Below, in pieces: positions 8,283-16,942 of a DNA stretch of 47,713 bases. Below the pieces are notes generated by a model. The model was not told where the DNA came from. It worked only from the letters and a program-made list of their open reading frames with translations, and did not search any database. Each line of letters starts with the position of its first letter. Within the stretch, counting starts at the first letter, position 1. This DNA comes from Gammaproteobacteria bacterium (GTDB lineage: Bacteria > Pseudomonadota > Gammaproteobacteria > Pseudomonadales > Halieaceae), in NCBI GenBank assembly GCA_003646415.1, contig QNFS01000002.1, positions 1 to 47,713 on the forward strand, written 5' to 3'. The translations under genes were made by a program, and so were the position numbers.

Positions 8283-9569
8283 ATGTTTACATTCGACAAA
8301 CTTGAATTACCACGTCTGGGCCTGCGCGGCCTGGAGTCCGGTCTCTCTGAAGAGGAGGAGGCCATCCAGGGCGCCACTCACCGCTTCGCGGAAGAAGTTA
8401 TGCGTCCTATCGGCAAGAAACTGGATGCGATGGCCCCCGCGGAGGTCATTGCGGAGGGTTCCCCCCTACACGATTACATGGCCCAGATAAATGCCGCCGG
8501 CATCCTCGATCTGGGCGCCCTGGCGGAAATGACCAACGAGCAAAAAGCGCGTGTATTCCCTTTGATCTTCGAAGAGCTTGGCTGGGGCGACTCGGGCCTG
8601 GCGATTGCTACCCTGGCATCATCAATTCCTGCGTTTACCGCGCATACAACGGGTGATTCGGAAATCATCGAGCGTTTTGGCAACTTGCCCGGCTGTTGGT
8701 TGGCCACCCAGCCTGAGCGCGGCAGTGACGTGGTCGATATGGACGCTACCGAGGTACACGCCAATACCCAGCAGAGTAAAGGCAACTTGCTGGCGCGTAG
8801 GGACGGTGAGGAATATGTCATCAATGGCCAATCTGCCGCATGGGTATCCTACGCCCCACTGGCGCAGACGGCCATGGCCTATCTGCCCTGTGATTATGGT
8901 GATGGCTTTTACAAGGAAGGGCAGCAGGGTATGCACCACGTTGGCATTCTTATTCCCTTGGATCTGCCGGGTGTGTCCCGCGGCAAGCCACTGGACAAGC
9001 TCGGCCAGCGCCCTCTGCCCCAGGGTGAAGTGTTCTTTGATGAGGTGCGAGTACCGGCCAAATACGCCATTGCCACGGGTGATGCGGCTATCCCCCAGAT
9101 GATGGCGACCCTGACGTTTGCCAATATGGAAATGGCGGCGACTTTTACCGGAGTGGCCCGCTCGGCCTTCGATCTCGCCCTGGATTATGTGCACGAGCGC
9201 AAGCAGGGTGGCACCGCCATTATCAATCACCAGACAGTGCAGGCCCGCACATTCGACCTGTGGCAGCGTGTGGAAGCTTCTCGCGCCCTGACGCATCGGG
9301 TGTTCAATTACAACTACGGAGAATTCGGCCCTCACCTGTTGGGTTCGGTCACCTCCAAGACTTTTGCAACCCGGACTTCTTTCGAGGTCGCCAGCGAAGC
9401 ACTGCAATTGTTTGGTGGCAACGGCCTGACCAAAGAGTACCTGATAGAAAAAATCATGCGTGATGCCCGTGCCTCGATGATCGAGGATGGTGAAAACAAT
9501 GTTCTCAACCTGAAGGGGATGCGCTGGCTGAGCAAGTGGTATCAGGACAAACACGGCGTCTCTGTGTAA
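8283..9569 (+). CDS. Acyl-CoA dehydrogenase family protein
   Basis: This 428-residue flavoenzyme has the three-domain ACAD layout. An N-terminal helical part contains 'GWGDSGLAIATLA', the middle beta domain contains 'WLATQPERGSDV' and 'VINGQSAAWVSYA', and the C-terminal helical domain contains 'GVARSAFDLALDYVHERKQGG' and 'LQLFGGNGLTKEYLIEKIMRDAR'. It oxidises an acyl-CoA, passing electrons via FAD. At the position of the usual catalytic Glu (YEGT) it reads 'IEDGENN', so the base may be an Asp or lie elsewhere. A GAGG ribosome-binding site precedes the ATG. It was probably co-transcribed with the stump and ligase downstream. Confidence 0.9.
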   Translation: MFTFDKLELPRLGLRGLESGLSEEEEAIQGATHRFAEEVMRPIGKKLDAMAPAEVIAEGSPLHDYMAQINAAGILDLGALAEMTNEQKARVFPLIFEELGWGDSGLAIATLASSIPAFTAHTTGDSEIIERFGNLPGCWLATQPERGSDVVDMDATEVHANTQQSKGNLLARRDGEEYVINGQSAAWVSYAPLAQTAMAYLPCDYGDGFYKEGQQGMHHVGILIPLDLPGVSRGKPLDKLGQRPLPQGEVFFDEVRVPAKYAIATGDAAIPQMMATLTFANMEMAATFTGVARSAFDLALDYVHERKQGGTAIINHQTVQARTFDLWQRVEASRALTHRVFNYNYGEFGPHLLGSVTSKTFATRTSFEVASEALQLFGGNGLTKEYLIEKIMRDARASMIEDGENNVLNLKGMRWLSKWYQDKHGVSV

Positions 9570-9616
9570 CCCAGTAATCCATTTATGTATCAATATCTCA
9601 AATCAGGAGAATACCC

Positions 9617-9745
9617 ATGTCCGACAAGCAAGTAGTAGTTTATGGTGCCAGCGGTTACACCGGCAGGCTGGTATGTGAATTCCTGCGTGAATACCAGATT
9701 CCTTGTTATCCACACCACTGTGCCGTACCAGTTGACGTGTATTGA
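9617..9745 (+). pseudogene. 5' stump of a saccharopine dehydrogenase/enoyl reductase-like gene
   Basis: An intact start with a good ribosome-binding site (CAGGAGA) opens a reading frame of only 42 residues. It begins with a Rossmann NAD(P)-binding motif (VVVYGASGYTGRLVCEFLRE) as in saccharopine-dehydrogenase-like oxidoreductases of around 400 residues. After 'YQIP' the sequence stops resembling the family and a TGA follows. The rest of the gene is absent: the acyl-CoA ligase starts 40 bases later. I read this as a deletion that removed about 90% of the gene from between two acyl-CoA enzymes. Confidence 0.75.
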
Positions 9746-9784
9746 TTTTTTTAACGCAGGCTTGGTTACGTGAGGAAATAACGC

Positions 9785-11347
9785 ATGAGAATCATTGACT
9801 ACTTCGACAACGGGGTTAAGTACTACCCCGATAATGTCGCCTTCATCGATATTGAAGAGGACGATGGGGGCATTACCTATGCCCAGGCGCACCCGGTCAC
9901 TCATCGGATTGCGGCCGCCATGTACGCCAATGGCTACAAGCAGGGCAGTCATGTGGGTATTCTGGCACCCAATTCAAGCATTGCATTTTTGGCGTTGCTC
10001 GGCCTGTTCAGGGCTGAAGCGGTCTGGTTGCCCATCAATCCGCGTAATGCAGCGGCCACCAACATCGATCTCCTTACCCGTTTCGATGGTGAATTGCTGT
10101 TTTATCACACGGCCTACGAGAATGAGGCCAGGGAAATACTCGATGCGGTGCCCGGTATTCGCGAGGCTGTTTGTATTGACGGTGAAGGCAGTTTGGGAGC
10201 GTCCCTGGAGGCATGGAGCGCAGGCTGCCCACAAACCCACGAGGCGGCCCCTGCCGATATGGATGCCGTGTTCTCGGTGTTCCCTACCGGTGGCACCACT
10301 GGCAAGTCCAAGGGCGTGGTGATGACCAATCGCAATATTTACACCATGTTCCAGAATTACTACAGCCATTTCAATTACCACGACGACACGTGTCACCTGG
10401 TTGTCGCGCCGATGACGCATTCTGCGGGGCTGATCGGTTGTCTGCATTTTGCCCGTGGCGGCACCAATGCCATCATGAACAAGGCGGCGCCCGATCTTAT
10501 TTGTGATGCCATCGAAAAATATGGTGTCACCCATTTGTTTCTGCCACCTACTGTCGTTTATATGATGCTGGCACTGCCGGATGTGCGTGAGCGGGACTAC
10601 AGCGCTCTACAGCACCTGATAGTGGGCGCTGCGCCAACTTCGCTGGAGAAACTGAAGGAAGCGATCAGCGTATTCGGTCCCGTTATGACGGAAGCCTTCG
10701 GGCAGTCTGAGGCCCCGGCGGCCATCACGGCGAAGGCTCCCTGGGATTATATCGACAAGGACGGCACTATTAATGAACGTCGCCTGGCGTCGATTGGCCG
10801 GCCCTGTGTGAATAATATCGTGGCGATACTCAATGATGCCGGCGCGCCGGTCGAGAACGGCGTGGCCGGAGAGATCTGCATTCAGGGTGAACTGGTCACG
10901 CCGTGTTATTACAAGAACCTGGAGGCCACCGCCGAGGCCAGGGAATTCGGCTGGCTGCACACAGGTGATATCGGTGTGATGGACGATGAAGGTTTCATCA
11001 CCATTGTCGATCGTAAAAAGGACATGATTATTACCGGCGGCTTTAACGTATTCCCCAACGAGGTAGAGCAGGTATTGAGTACACATCCCGCGGTGCAGGA
11101 TTGTGCGGTAATCGGTGTGCCCGATGAGAAGTGGGGTGAGGCGGTGAAAGCCATAATTCAGCTCAAACCCGGTAATGACTGTGACGAAGAAACACTGGTT
11201 GAATTGTGCAAGGCGGAACTGGGCAGTATTAAAGCACCCAAGAGCGTCGATTTTATCGATGATTTACCCCGCAGCCCTGCCGGCAAAGTGTTGAAAGTAG
11301 ATCTGCGCAAATCCTATTGGGGCGGTCAGGACAGAGCGGTTAACTAA
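9785..11347 (+). CDS. Acyl-CoA synthetase (AMP-forming, ANL superfamily)
   Basis: This 520-residue protein is of normal length for a fatty-acid or related acyl-CoA ligase. It shows the P-loop-like 'PTGGTTGKSKGVVMTN' (about residues 167-182), 'TEAFGQSEAP', the adenylate-binding 'WLHTGDIGVMDDEGFITIVDRKKD', the hinge 'GGFNVFPNEVEQ' and the catalytic Lys in 'SPAGKVLKVDLR'. It activates a carboxylate with ATP and CoA. GTGAGGAAATAACGCATG provides the ribosome-binding site. It follows the acyl-CoA dehydrogenase and the oxidoreductase stump in the same direction, suggesting a former three-enzyme catabolic unit. The substrate is not readable from sequence. Confidence 0.92.
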   Translation: MRIIDYFDNGVKYYPDNVAFIDIEEDDGGITYAQAHPVTHRIAAAMYANGYKQGSHVGILAPNSSIAFLALLGLFRAEAVWLPINPRNAAATNIDLLTRFDGELLFYHTAYENEAREILDAVPGIREAVCIDGEGSLGASLEAWSAGCPQTHEAAPADMDAVFSVFPTGGTTGKSKGVVMTNRNIYTMFQNYYSHFNYHDDTCHLVVAPMTHSAGLIGCLHFARGGTNAIMNKAAPDLICDAIEKYGVTHLFLPPTVVYMMLALPDVRERDYSALQHLIVGAAPTSLEKLKEAISVFGPVMTEAFGQSEAPAAITAKAPWDYIDKDGTINERRLASIGRPCVNNIVAILNDAGAPVENGVAGEICIQGELVTPCYYKNLEATAEAREFGWLHTGDIGVMDDEGFITIVDRKKDMIITGGFNVFPNEVEQVLSTHPAVQDCAVIGVPDEKWGEAVKAIIQLKPGNDCDEETLVELCKAELGSIKAPKSVDFIDDLPRSPAGKVLKVDLRKSYWGGQDRAVN

Positions 11348-11353
11348 CTCTAT

Positions 11354-11489
11354 GTAGGGCCGAATTCATTCGGCCATCTGCCATGGCCATGGGTCGAATA
11401 ATACCCAAAGCATTCCCTTACGGTCATGGGGCACGCTGATTCGACCCTACAGATTGAGGTAATCGTTGTAGGGCCGAATGAACTCGGCC
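11354..11489. repeat. Cluster of three REP-like palindromes with GTAG heads (BIME-like)
   Basis: Three related elements lie in the 254-base gap between the ligase and the AraC gene. At 11354-11375 a GTAG head precedes GGCCGAAT-TC-ATTCGGCC, a perfect 8-bp stem. At 11391-11450 the inverse orientation carries GGGTCGAAT paired with ATTCGACCC and ends in CTAC, the reverse of GTAG. At 11468-11489 GTAG precedes GGCCGA paired with TCGGCC. A GTAG head plus palindrome in alternating orientation is the hallmark of REP/BIME elements mobilised by RAYT (TnpA-REP) transposases. Confidence 0.75.
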
Positions 11490-11601
11490 ATCGAGTCGTT
11501 GTAACTCAGTGAATTTGGTGATAATTTCCATCGCTTGAGCCGGAATTCGTTCAGCTGTTTCGAGTGGCCGGCGTGTTTTTCGCCAACCAAAGCGATGACT
11601 G

Positions 11602-12315
11602 ATGACGCAAGACGTTTCCCGGACCACGATGGCATCCTATCTGCAGGCATTCGCCTCTGCGCTGGAAGCCCGTGGTATTGACCCCCAGTCTGTGTTTGAC
11701 GAGGCCGGCATCTCCATAGGGGCCACGTCCGACCCCCTCAAGCGGATAAGTGAAACGGAAATCAGTCCCCTGTGGATTGAATTATCACGCACATTGCCCG
11801 AGGGTGGGGCGCGACCTTACCTCGACTATTTCAACTGTCCGGTACGTTTCGACTGCGCGGAAGATCGTATTGCGATGGACAGCAGTGTCATGGACCGCAA
11901 GTTGTCGGGTGCGAATCCGGATATGGCACAGCACAATGATGAAATAGTGGTGGAATACCTGGCACAAATGGATCGCCGGGACATCGTCAACCGGGTACGC
12001 AGGCACATCATTGCGGACCTGGCCTCAGGCACCCTCACGAAGCAGGGGATGGCGGACAAGATGCACATGAGCCCACGCAACCTGCAACTCAAACTGGCTG
12101 CCCATGACACCACCTTCCAGGACACGCTGGACAGCACCCGGCAAAATTTGGCCGCCGGGTATATCGAAAAGAGCCACCTGGCCATAACCGAGATCGCCTA
12201 TCTGCTGGGCTTTTCCGATGCGAGTAATTTTACGCGGGCGTTCAGAAGGTGGCATGGCGTTTCACCGAGGCAGTACAGGGTAGAGCGGAATATCGGTGAA
12301 AGTCAGCTTCGCTAA
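11602..12315 (+). CDS. AraC-family transcriptional regulator with internal deletion
   Basis: The C-terminal 100 residues form an AraC-type double helix-turn-helix ('KQGMADKMHMSPRNLQLKL', then 'ITEIAYLLGFSDASNFTRAF' and 'GVSPRQYR'). The N-terminus ('LQAFASALEARGIDPQSVFDEAGI') and the region before the DNA-binding domain ('YFNCPVRFDCAEDRIAMD') match the Arabinose_bd-type regulators that are normally about 335 residues. Here the protein has only 237: the reading jumps from 'LWIELSR' to the 'FNCPVRF' strand, so about 100 residues of the effector domain are missing in frame. DNA binding may survive; sensing probably does not. It lies upstream of the efflux operon but its target is unknown. Confidence 0.8.
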   Translation: MTQDVSRTTMASYLQAFASALEARGIDPQSVFDEAGISIGATSDPLKRISETEISPLWIELSRTLPEGGARPYLDYFNCPVRFDCAEDRIAMDSSVMDRKLSGANPDMAQHNDEIVVEYLAQMDRRDIVNRVRRHIIADLASGTLTKQGMADKMHMSPRNLQLKLAAHDTTFQDTLDSTRQNLAAGYIEKSHLAITEIAYLLGFSDASNFTRAFRRWHGVSPRQYRVERNIGESQLR

Positions 12316-12361
12316 TGCAGTTTTTCCTTCAGTTATTTACAGGGTCGTAAGCGATTGGGCA

Positions 12362-12389
12362 ACTGCCCGCGCTCGACTGCCCGCGCTCG
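12362..12389 (+). repeat. Direct 14-bp tandem duplication upstream of the efflux operon
   Basis: ACTGCCCGCGCTCG occurs twice in immediate tandem (12362-12375 and 12376-12389) in the 244-base gap between the AraC gene and the efflux adaptor. A short inverted repeat, ATAGC/GCTAT (12419-12434), lies just downstream near a possible TTGACC -35 (12407-12412). The rest of the gap holds no convincing gene. Confidence 0.8.
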
Positions 12390-12559
12390 AGGTGACAACT
12401 TGATACTTGACCTATAAGATAGCTTTATCGCTATGTGGTGGCAGCGTCTGCCTGAGGGATGCTTGTGGCGTCCTCGCATTATGGGCCCATGAAGATGCTA
12501 TATCCTGCCGGGTTCCGTCTATGCCATTTCCCGGAATGCTTGATAAGGAAATCAATTAT

Positions 12560-13753
12560 ATGTCCCATCGACATCGAAGCGGCACTGCCTGGTTCAGGCT
12601 GTGGCTGCTTGCCGGCGGCGCCGCCCTCTGTGCATGCACAGAGGATGCACCGCCGCCGGCGCCCCCACCGGAAATCGGCGTGGTCCAGGTGGTCCAGCGC
12701 GACACCGATATCATGCAGGATTTTGTCGGCCAGACGCGCGGCTCTGTCGATATCCCTATTCGCGCCCGGGTCGAGGGCTTTCTGGAGAGCCGTAACTTTA
12801 TCGAAGGCAGGTCGGTCGAAGAGGGGCAGCTGCTCTATACCATTGACCCGCAGCCCTTTCTCGCCAAAGTTTTAGAGGCGGAAGGCCGCCTGGCTGAGGC
12901 GCGAACGATGCTGGCCAAATCGAAGGCGGACCTGGCGCGCATTAAACCCCTGGCCGAGATGAAGGCGGTCAGCCAACAGGACCTGGACGCCTCGGTCGCA
13001 CAGCGCGATGCGGCCCTGGGCTCCGTGCAGGCCGCTGAGGCGCAGTTGCAACTGGCGAACATCGAACTGGGGTACGCCAAAATCTATTCGCCGATCAATG
13101 GCCTCATCGGCATTTCTGAAGCCGAGGTGGGCGAGTTCGTTGGCGCGCCGCCCAATCCGGTGGTGTTGAATTACGTCTCTCTCACCGACCCGATCCGGGT
13201 TCGGTTCTCTATAAATGAACGCGATTATTTGCGCTTAAGCCGCGCCCTCGCCAAACTTCGGGCAGCGGGTAAAAAGCCCTTGGACGGTGAGTCCTCGGAA
13301 TACAATGTCGAGCTTATTCTGGCGGATGGGTCCACGCACAATCATCACGGCAGGATTGTGGCATCGGATGCGGCCATCAACCCGCAAACCGGCACCTTCA
13401 CCCTGGAGGCAGACTTCCCCAATCCGGACGAAATCCTCATTGCGGGACAATTCGCCCGTGCCAGAATCGCCATCGACAGCCGACCCGGCGCGCTGTTGAT
13501 TCCGCAGCGCGCCCTGTCAGAGTTGCAGGGGGTCTTCCGGGTCTTCGTGGTGGCCGATGACGGTAGCGTGAAGATGCGGGCTGTGGAAACCGGCCCACAA
13601 ATCGGCCGCATGGTATTGGTGAATTCCGGTCTTGAAGCGGGAGAACACGTGGCTATCGAAGGCCTGCTCAGCCTGAAAGATGGCGCGACGGTACAGCCCA
13701 GGCTGGTCGAATTCGACAATCCGGCGGCCGCCAACAACGACGGACAGGACTGA
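12560..13753 (+). CDS. RND efflux periplasmic adaptor (membrane fusion lipoprotein)
   Basis: This 397-residue protein has a lipoprotein signal (LWLLAGGAALCAC, lipidated Cys near residue 27-29). The membrane-fusion core follows: lipoyl half-motifs ('PIRARVEGFLESRNFIEGRSVEEGQLLYTIDPQPF'-like region and 'GYAKIYSPINGLIG'), an alpha-hairpin between them, and beta-barrel and membrane-proximal domains. It links the inner-membrane pump to the outer-membrane channel encoded downstream. The ATG at 12560 is preferred because it has an AAGGAA site and gives a signal peptide; a longer frame from 12407 adds 51 residues without one. It is followed after 3 bases by the pump gene. Confidence 0.92.
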   Translation: MSHRHRSGTAWFRLWLLAGGAALCACTEDAPPPAPPPEIGVVQVVQRDTDIMQDFVGQTRGSVDIPIRARVEGFLESRNFIEGRSVEEGQLLYTIDPQPFLAKVLEAEGRLAEARTMLAKSKADLARIKPLAEMKAVSQQDLDASVAQRDAALGSVQAAEAQLQLANIELGYAKIYSPINGLIGISEAEVGEFVGAPPNPVVLNYVSLTDPIRVRFSINERDYLRLSRALAKLRAAGKKPLDGESSEYNVELILADGSTHNHHGRIVASDAAINPQTGTFTLEADFPNPDEILIAGQFARARIAIDSRPGALLIPQRALSELQGVFRVFVVADDGSVKMRAVETGPQIGRMVLVNSGLEAGEHVAIEGLLSLKDGATVQPRLVEFDNPAAANNDGQD

Positions 13754-13756
13754 CCC

Positions 13757-16700
13757 GTGGCAGAGTTTTTCGTCCGCCGCCCGATTGTCGCCATGGTCCT
13801 GGCGATTATCATCCTGATCCTGGGCCTGGTGGCGCTGTCCGGGCTGCCGGTTGCCCAGTACCCGGAAATTACACCGCCCATGGTGCAGGTCTCCGGCACT
13901 TATACCGGCGCCAATGCGATTAACGTGGAACAATCGGTAGCCACCCCGATCGAGCAGAAGGTCAACGGTGTCGAGGACATGATTTACATGACCTCGACCA
14001 ACTCCAGTGATGGGCGTATGGGGCTGAGTGTCTCCTTTGAGGTCGGCACTGATCTGGATATGGCTAACGTGCTGACCCAGAACCGGGTATCCGAGGCACA
14101 GGCTACCCTGCCGGAAGAAGTGAAGCGGCTGGGTGTAACCGTCAAGAAACAACTGTCCTTTCCGTTACTGCTCATTTCCCTGGTCTCGCCCAACGGCACC
14201 TATGATGAAAGCTTTCTAACCAACTACGCGTCGATTAACCTGGTGGATGAAGTGGCACGCATCCGCGGGGTCGGCCTCGCCGAGGTGCTCGGTGGCAGTA
14301 TTACCGAGTACGCCATGCGTATCTGGATCAAACCGGACCAGTTGGCCAAGCTCAACCTGACTGTGCCCGATATTATCGGGGCCATTCAGACACAGAACGT
14401 GCTGGTCCCCGCCGGCCAGATCGGGGGGGAACCGGCACCGCCCGGTACCGAGTTTACCTATACGGTCAATACCGGGGGGCGCTTTGAGACCCCGGAGGAA
14501 TTTGGCAATGTCGTGGTGCGCGCCGATCCGGATGGTTCCCAGGTGCTGCTGCGCGATGTCGCCCGTATCGAACTGGGCAGCCAGAACTACCTTTACAAGG
14601 TACGTCTGGACGGTAAGCCGTCGGCGCTGGTCCAGGTCTTCCAGTTGCCGGATGCCAACGGCCTGGATGTGGCCGACCAGGTATTCACGGCCCTGGACCG
14701 TATCGCCGAAAACTTTCCTGACGATGTGGAATACGTGGTGTCGCTGGATACCACCAAGCCGATTACCGCCGGCATCCGCGAGATCGTCGTGACCCTGTTC
14801 CAGGCGGTGTTCCTGGTCATTCTGGTGGTCTATATCTTCCTGCAGAGCGCCCGTGCCACGCTGATACCGACGCTGACAGTGCCGGTATCCCTGATCGGCG
14901 CTTTTGCGGTGTTCCCCCTGCTGGGGTTTTCCATCAATACCTTGTCATTACTGGGCCTGGTACTGGCCATCGGTATTGTGGTCGATGACGCCATCGTGGT
15001 GGTGGAGGCGGTGACGGCGAAGATGGAGAAGGGCATGCCAGCGGAGGAAGCCACTATCGCAGCCATGCGCGAGGTATCCGGACCGATCGTGGCGACCTCG
15101 CTGGCTCTTATCGCCGTGTTCGTGCCGGTGGCGACGATGGGCGGCATCACGGGTGCGCTGTATCAGCAGTTCGCCATTACGATCGCAATCTCGGTGGCCA
15201 TTTCCTCGATCAATGCGCTTACCCTGAGCCCGGCGCTGGCCGCCTCCCTGTTGAAGCCCCCCGGTGAGGACAAGAGCCTATTCGACAAGTTCTTCAGGTG
15301 GTTTAATCACTGGTTTGAGATCGCCACTGACAAGTTTATGGTGCTGACCGGATTCTTCACTCACAAGATCGGTCGAGCGGCATTACTACTGGTGATACTG
15401 ATCGCCGGTATCGTATTGCTGTTTCGCATCCTGCCTGCCGGTTTTGTACCCGAGGAAGACCAGGCCTATATTATGGCGGGCGTTATTATGCCCGATGGCG
15501 CTTCTCTGCAGCGCACGGATGCCGTAATGAAACAAGTCGAGGAAGTCATTGCCCGGTACGATGCCGTGCAGAATGCGACCGTGATCGCCGGTTACAGTAT
15601 TCTGTCAGGCACCTTACAGCCCAACGCGGGCATGGCGTTCATTCAGCTGACAGACTGGGATGAACGCAGCGATGAGGCGGACCATGCCACAGCAGTGGTG
15701 CGACGGATGAACGCCGAGTTCGCCGCGATTATCAAGGAAGGCGCCGCCTTCGCGTTTGGCCCGCCGGCGATTCCCGGCCTGGGTACCGGGTCCGGCTTTA
15801 CCATGATGTTGCAGGATCGGGGCGGCAACTCACCCGACTACCTGTTCGAGCAAGCCTCACGTTTCATCGAGGCGGCCGAGAAACGCGTGGAGATCGGCAG
15901 TGCAATAACCCTGTTCCGACCTAACTCCCCGCAAATCTTTCTCGATATCGATGATGGCAAGGCGCTGAAGCTCGGCGTACCCCTGGCGGACGTCAACAGC
16001 TCCGTCGGGGCATTCCTCGGTGGCGCCTATGTCAACGACTTCAACCGCTTTGGCCGCCTCTACAAGGTCTATGTCCAGGCCGAGCCGGAATACCGGGCCA
16101 CGATAGACGGCATCAACATGTTCTATGTACGCAATAACCAGGGCGACCCGGTGCCCCTGTCGACGCTGGTGGAAACCTCGCGCAGTGCCGGGCCGGAATT
16201 CACCAATCGTTTCAACCTGTACCGTGCGGCCAAAATAACCGGCCAGCCGGCGCCGGGCTACAGTTCGGCCCAGGCGATCACCGCCCTGGAAGAGGTGGCC
16301 GCCGACATTCTGCCCGGTGATATGAGCGTTGGCTGGGCCGATATGTCCTACCAGGAGAAGGAGGCGGCGGGTAGTGGCGGCGTGGTGTTCCTGATGGCGC
16401 TGGTGTTCGTGTTCCTCATTCTGGCGGCACAGTACGAGAGCTGGTCCCTGCCACTTTCGGTGCTGGCCGGTACGCCTATTGCAGTTTTTGGCGCCGTTGC
16501 CGGCCTATGGATCGCCCGTTTGTTCAGCGAGAGCTATGTCAACAATGTCTTTGCCCAGATCGGCCTGGTGATGCTGATCGGGCTCGCGGCCAAGAATGCG
16601 ATTCTGATCGTCGAGTTTGCCAAGGTCGAATCGGAGAAGGGCAAGACGCCGGTGGAGGCTGCCATGGAGGCCGCACGACTGCGTTTTCGCCCGATTCTAA

Positions 16701-16942
16701 TGACCGCCTTTTCCTTTATCCTCGGTGTGCTGCCGCTACTGGTTGCCAGCGGCGCCGGGGCTGAGGCGCGCAAAGTGATGGGGATGACCGTATTCAGCGG
16801 TATGCTGGTGGCGACGGTGATCGGCGTGCTGGTAGTGCCGGCTCTGTACGTCCTGGTCGAGCGCTATATCGCACGGCGCAAGCCGGCGCCAGACACCCTC
16901 GAGCCGCAACAAGCATCCCGGCCCACGGCGAAGGATGTCTGA
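13757..16942 (+). CDS. RND multidrug efflux permease (HAE1/AcrB family)
   Basis: This 1061-residue protein has the full-length twelve-helix RND arrangement. The start is GTG (13757), giving the typical 'AEFFVRRPIVAMVLAIIIL' N-terminus. Family motifs include 'GLPVAQYPEITPP', 'FVPVATMGGITG' and 'LGLVLAIGIVVDDAIVVVEAV', where the paired Asp residues of TM4 that carry protons are visible as 'VVDDA'. 'LIGLAAKNAILIVEFAK' marks the second half. It exports drugs or other amphiphiles using the proton gradient. Adaptor, pump and outer-membrane channel are encoded in order with 3-base spacing and an 8-base overlap, so the tripartite system is complete. Confidence 0.96.
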   Translation: MAEFFVRRPIVAMVLAIIILILGLVALSGLPVAQYPEITPPMVQVSGTYTGANAINVEQSVATPIEQKVNGVEDMIYMTSTNSSDGRMGLSVSFEVGTDLDMANVLTQNRVSEAQATLPEEVKRLGVTVKKQLSFPLLLISLVSPNGTYDESFLTNYASINLVDEVARIRGVGLAEVLGGSITEYAMRIWIKPDQLAKLNLTVPDIIGAIQTQNVLVPAGQIGGEPAPPGTEFTYTVNTGGRFETPEEFGNVVVRADPDGSQVLLRDVARIELGSQNYLYKVRLDGKPSALVQVFQLPDANGLDVADQVFTALDRIAENFPDDVEYVVSLDTTKPITAGIREIVVTLFQAVFLVILVVYIFLQSARATLIPTLTVPVSLIGAFAVFPLLGFSINTLSLLGLVLAIGIVVDDAIVVVEAVTAKMEKGMPAEEATIAAMREVSGPIVATSLALIAVFVPVATMGGITGALYQQFAITIAISVAISSINALTLSPALAASLLKPPGEDKSLFDKFFRWFNHWFEIATDKFMVLTGFFTHKIGRAALLLVILIAGIVLLFRILPAGFVPEEDQAYIMAGVIMPDGASLQRTDAVMKQVEEVIARYDAVQNATVIAGYSILSGTLQPNAGMAFIQLTDWDERSDEADHATAVVRRMNAEFAAIIKEGAAFAFGPPAIPGLGTGSGFTMMLQDRGGNSPDYLFEQASRFIEAAEKRVEIGSAITLFRPNSPQIFLDIDDGKALKLGVPLADVNSSVGAFLGGAYVNDFNRFGRLYKVYVQAEPEYRATIDGINMFYVRNNQGDPVPLSTLVETSRSAGPEFTNRFNLYRAAKITGQPAPGYSSAQAITALEEVAADILPGDMSVGWADMSYQEKEAAGSGGVVFLMALVFVFLILAAQYESWSLPLSVLAGTPIAVFGAVAGLWIARLFSESYVNNVFAQIGLVMLIGLAAKNAILIVEFAKVESEKGKTPVEAAMEAARLRFRPILMTAFSFILGVLPLLVASGAGAEARKVMGMTVFSGMLVATVIGVLVVPALYVLVERYIARRKPAPDTLEPQQASRPTAKDV

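Noticed and set aside
8622-9593. Long minus-strand open frame of 323 codons
   Set aside because: It is antisense to the well-supported acyl-CoA dehydrogenase, has no ribosome-binding site or recognisable motif, and reflects GC-rich codon shadowing.
12407-12559. N-terminal extension of the efflux adaptor
   Set aside because: The extra 51 residues contain no signal peptide and the internal ATG at 12560 has a ribosome-binding site and a lipoprotein signal.
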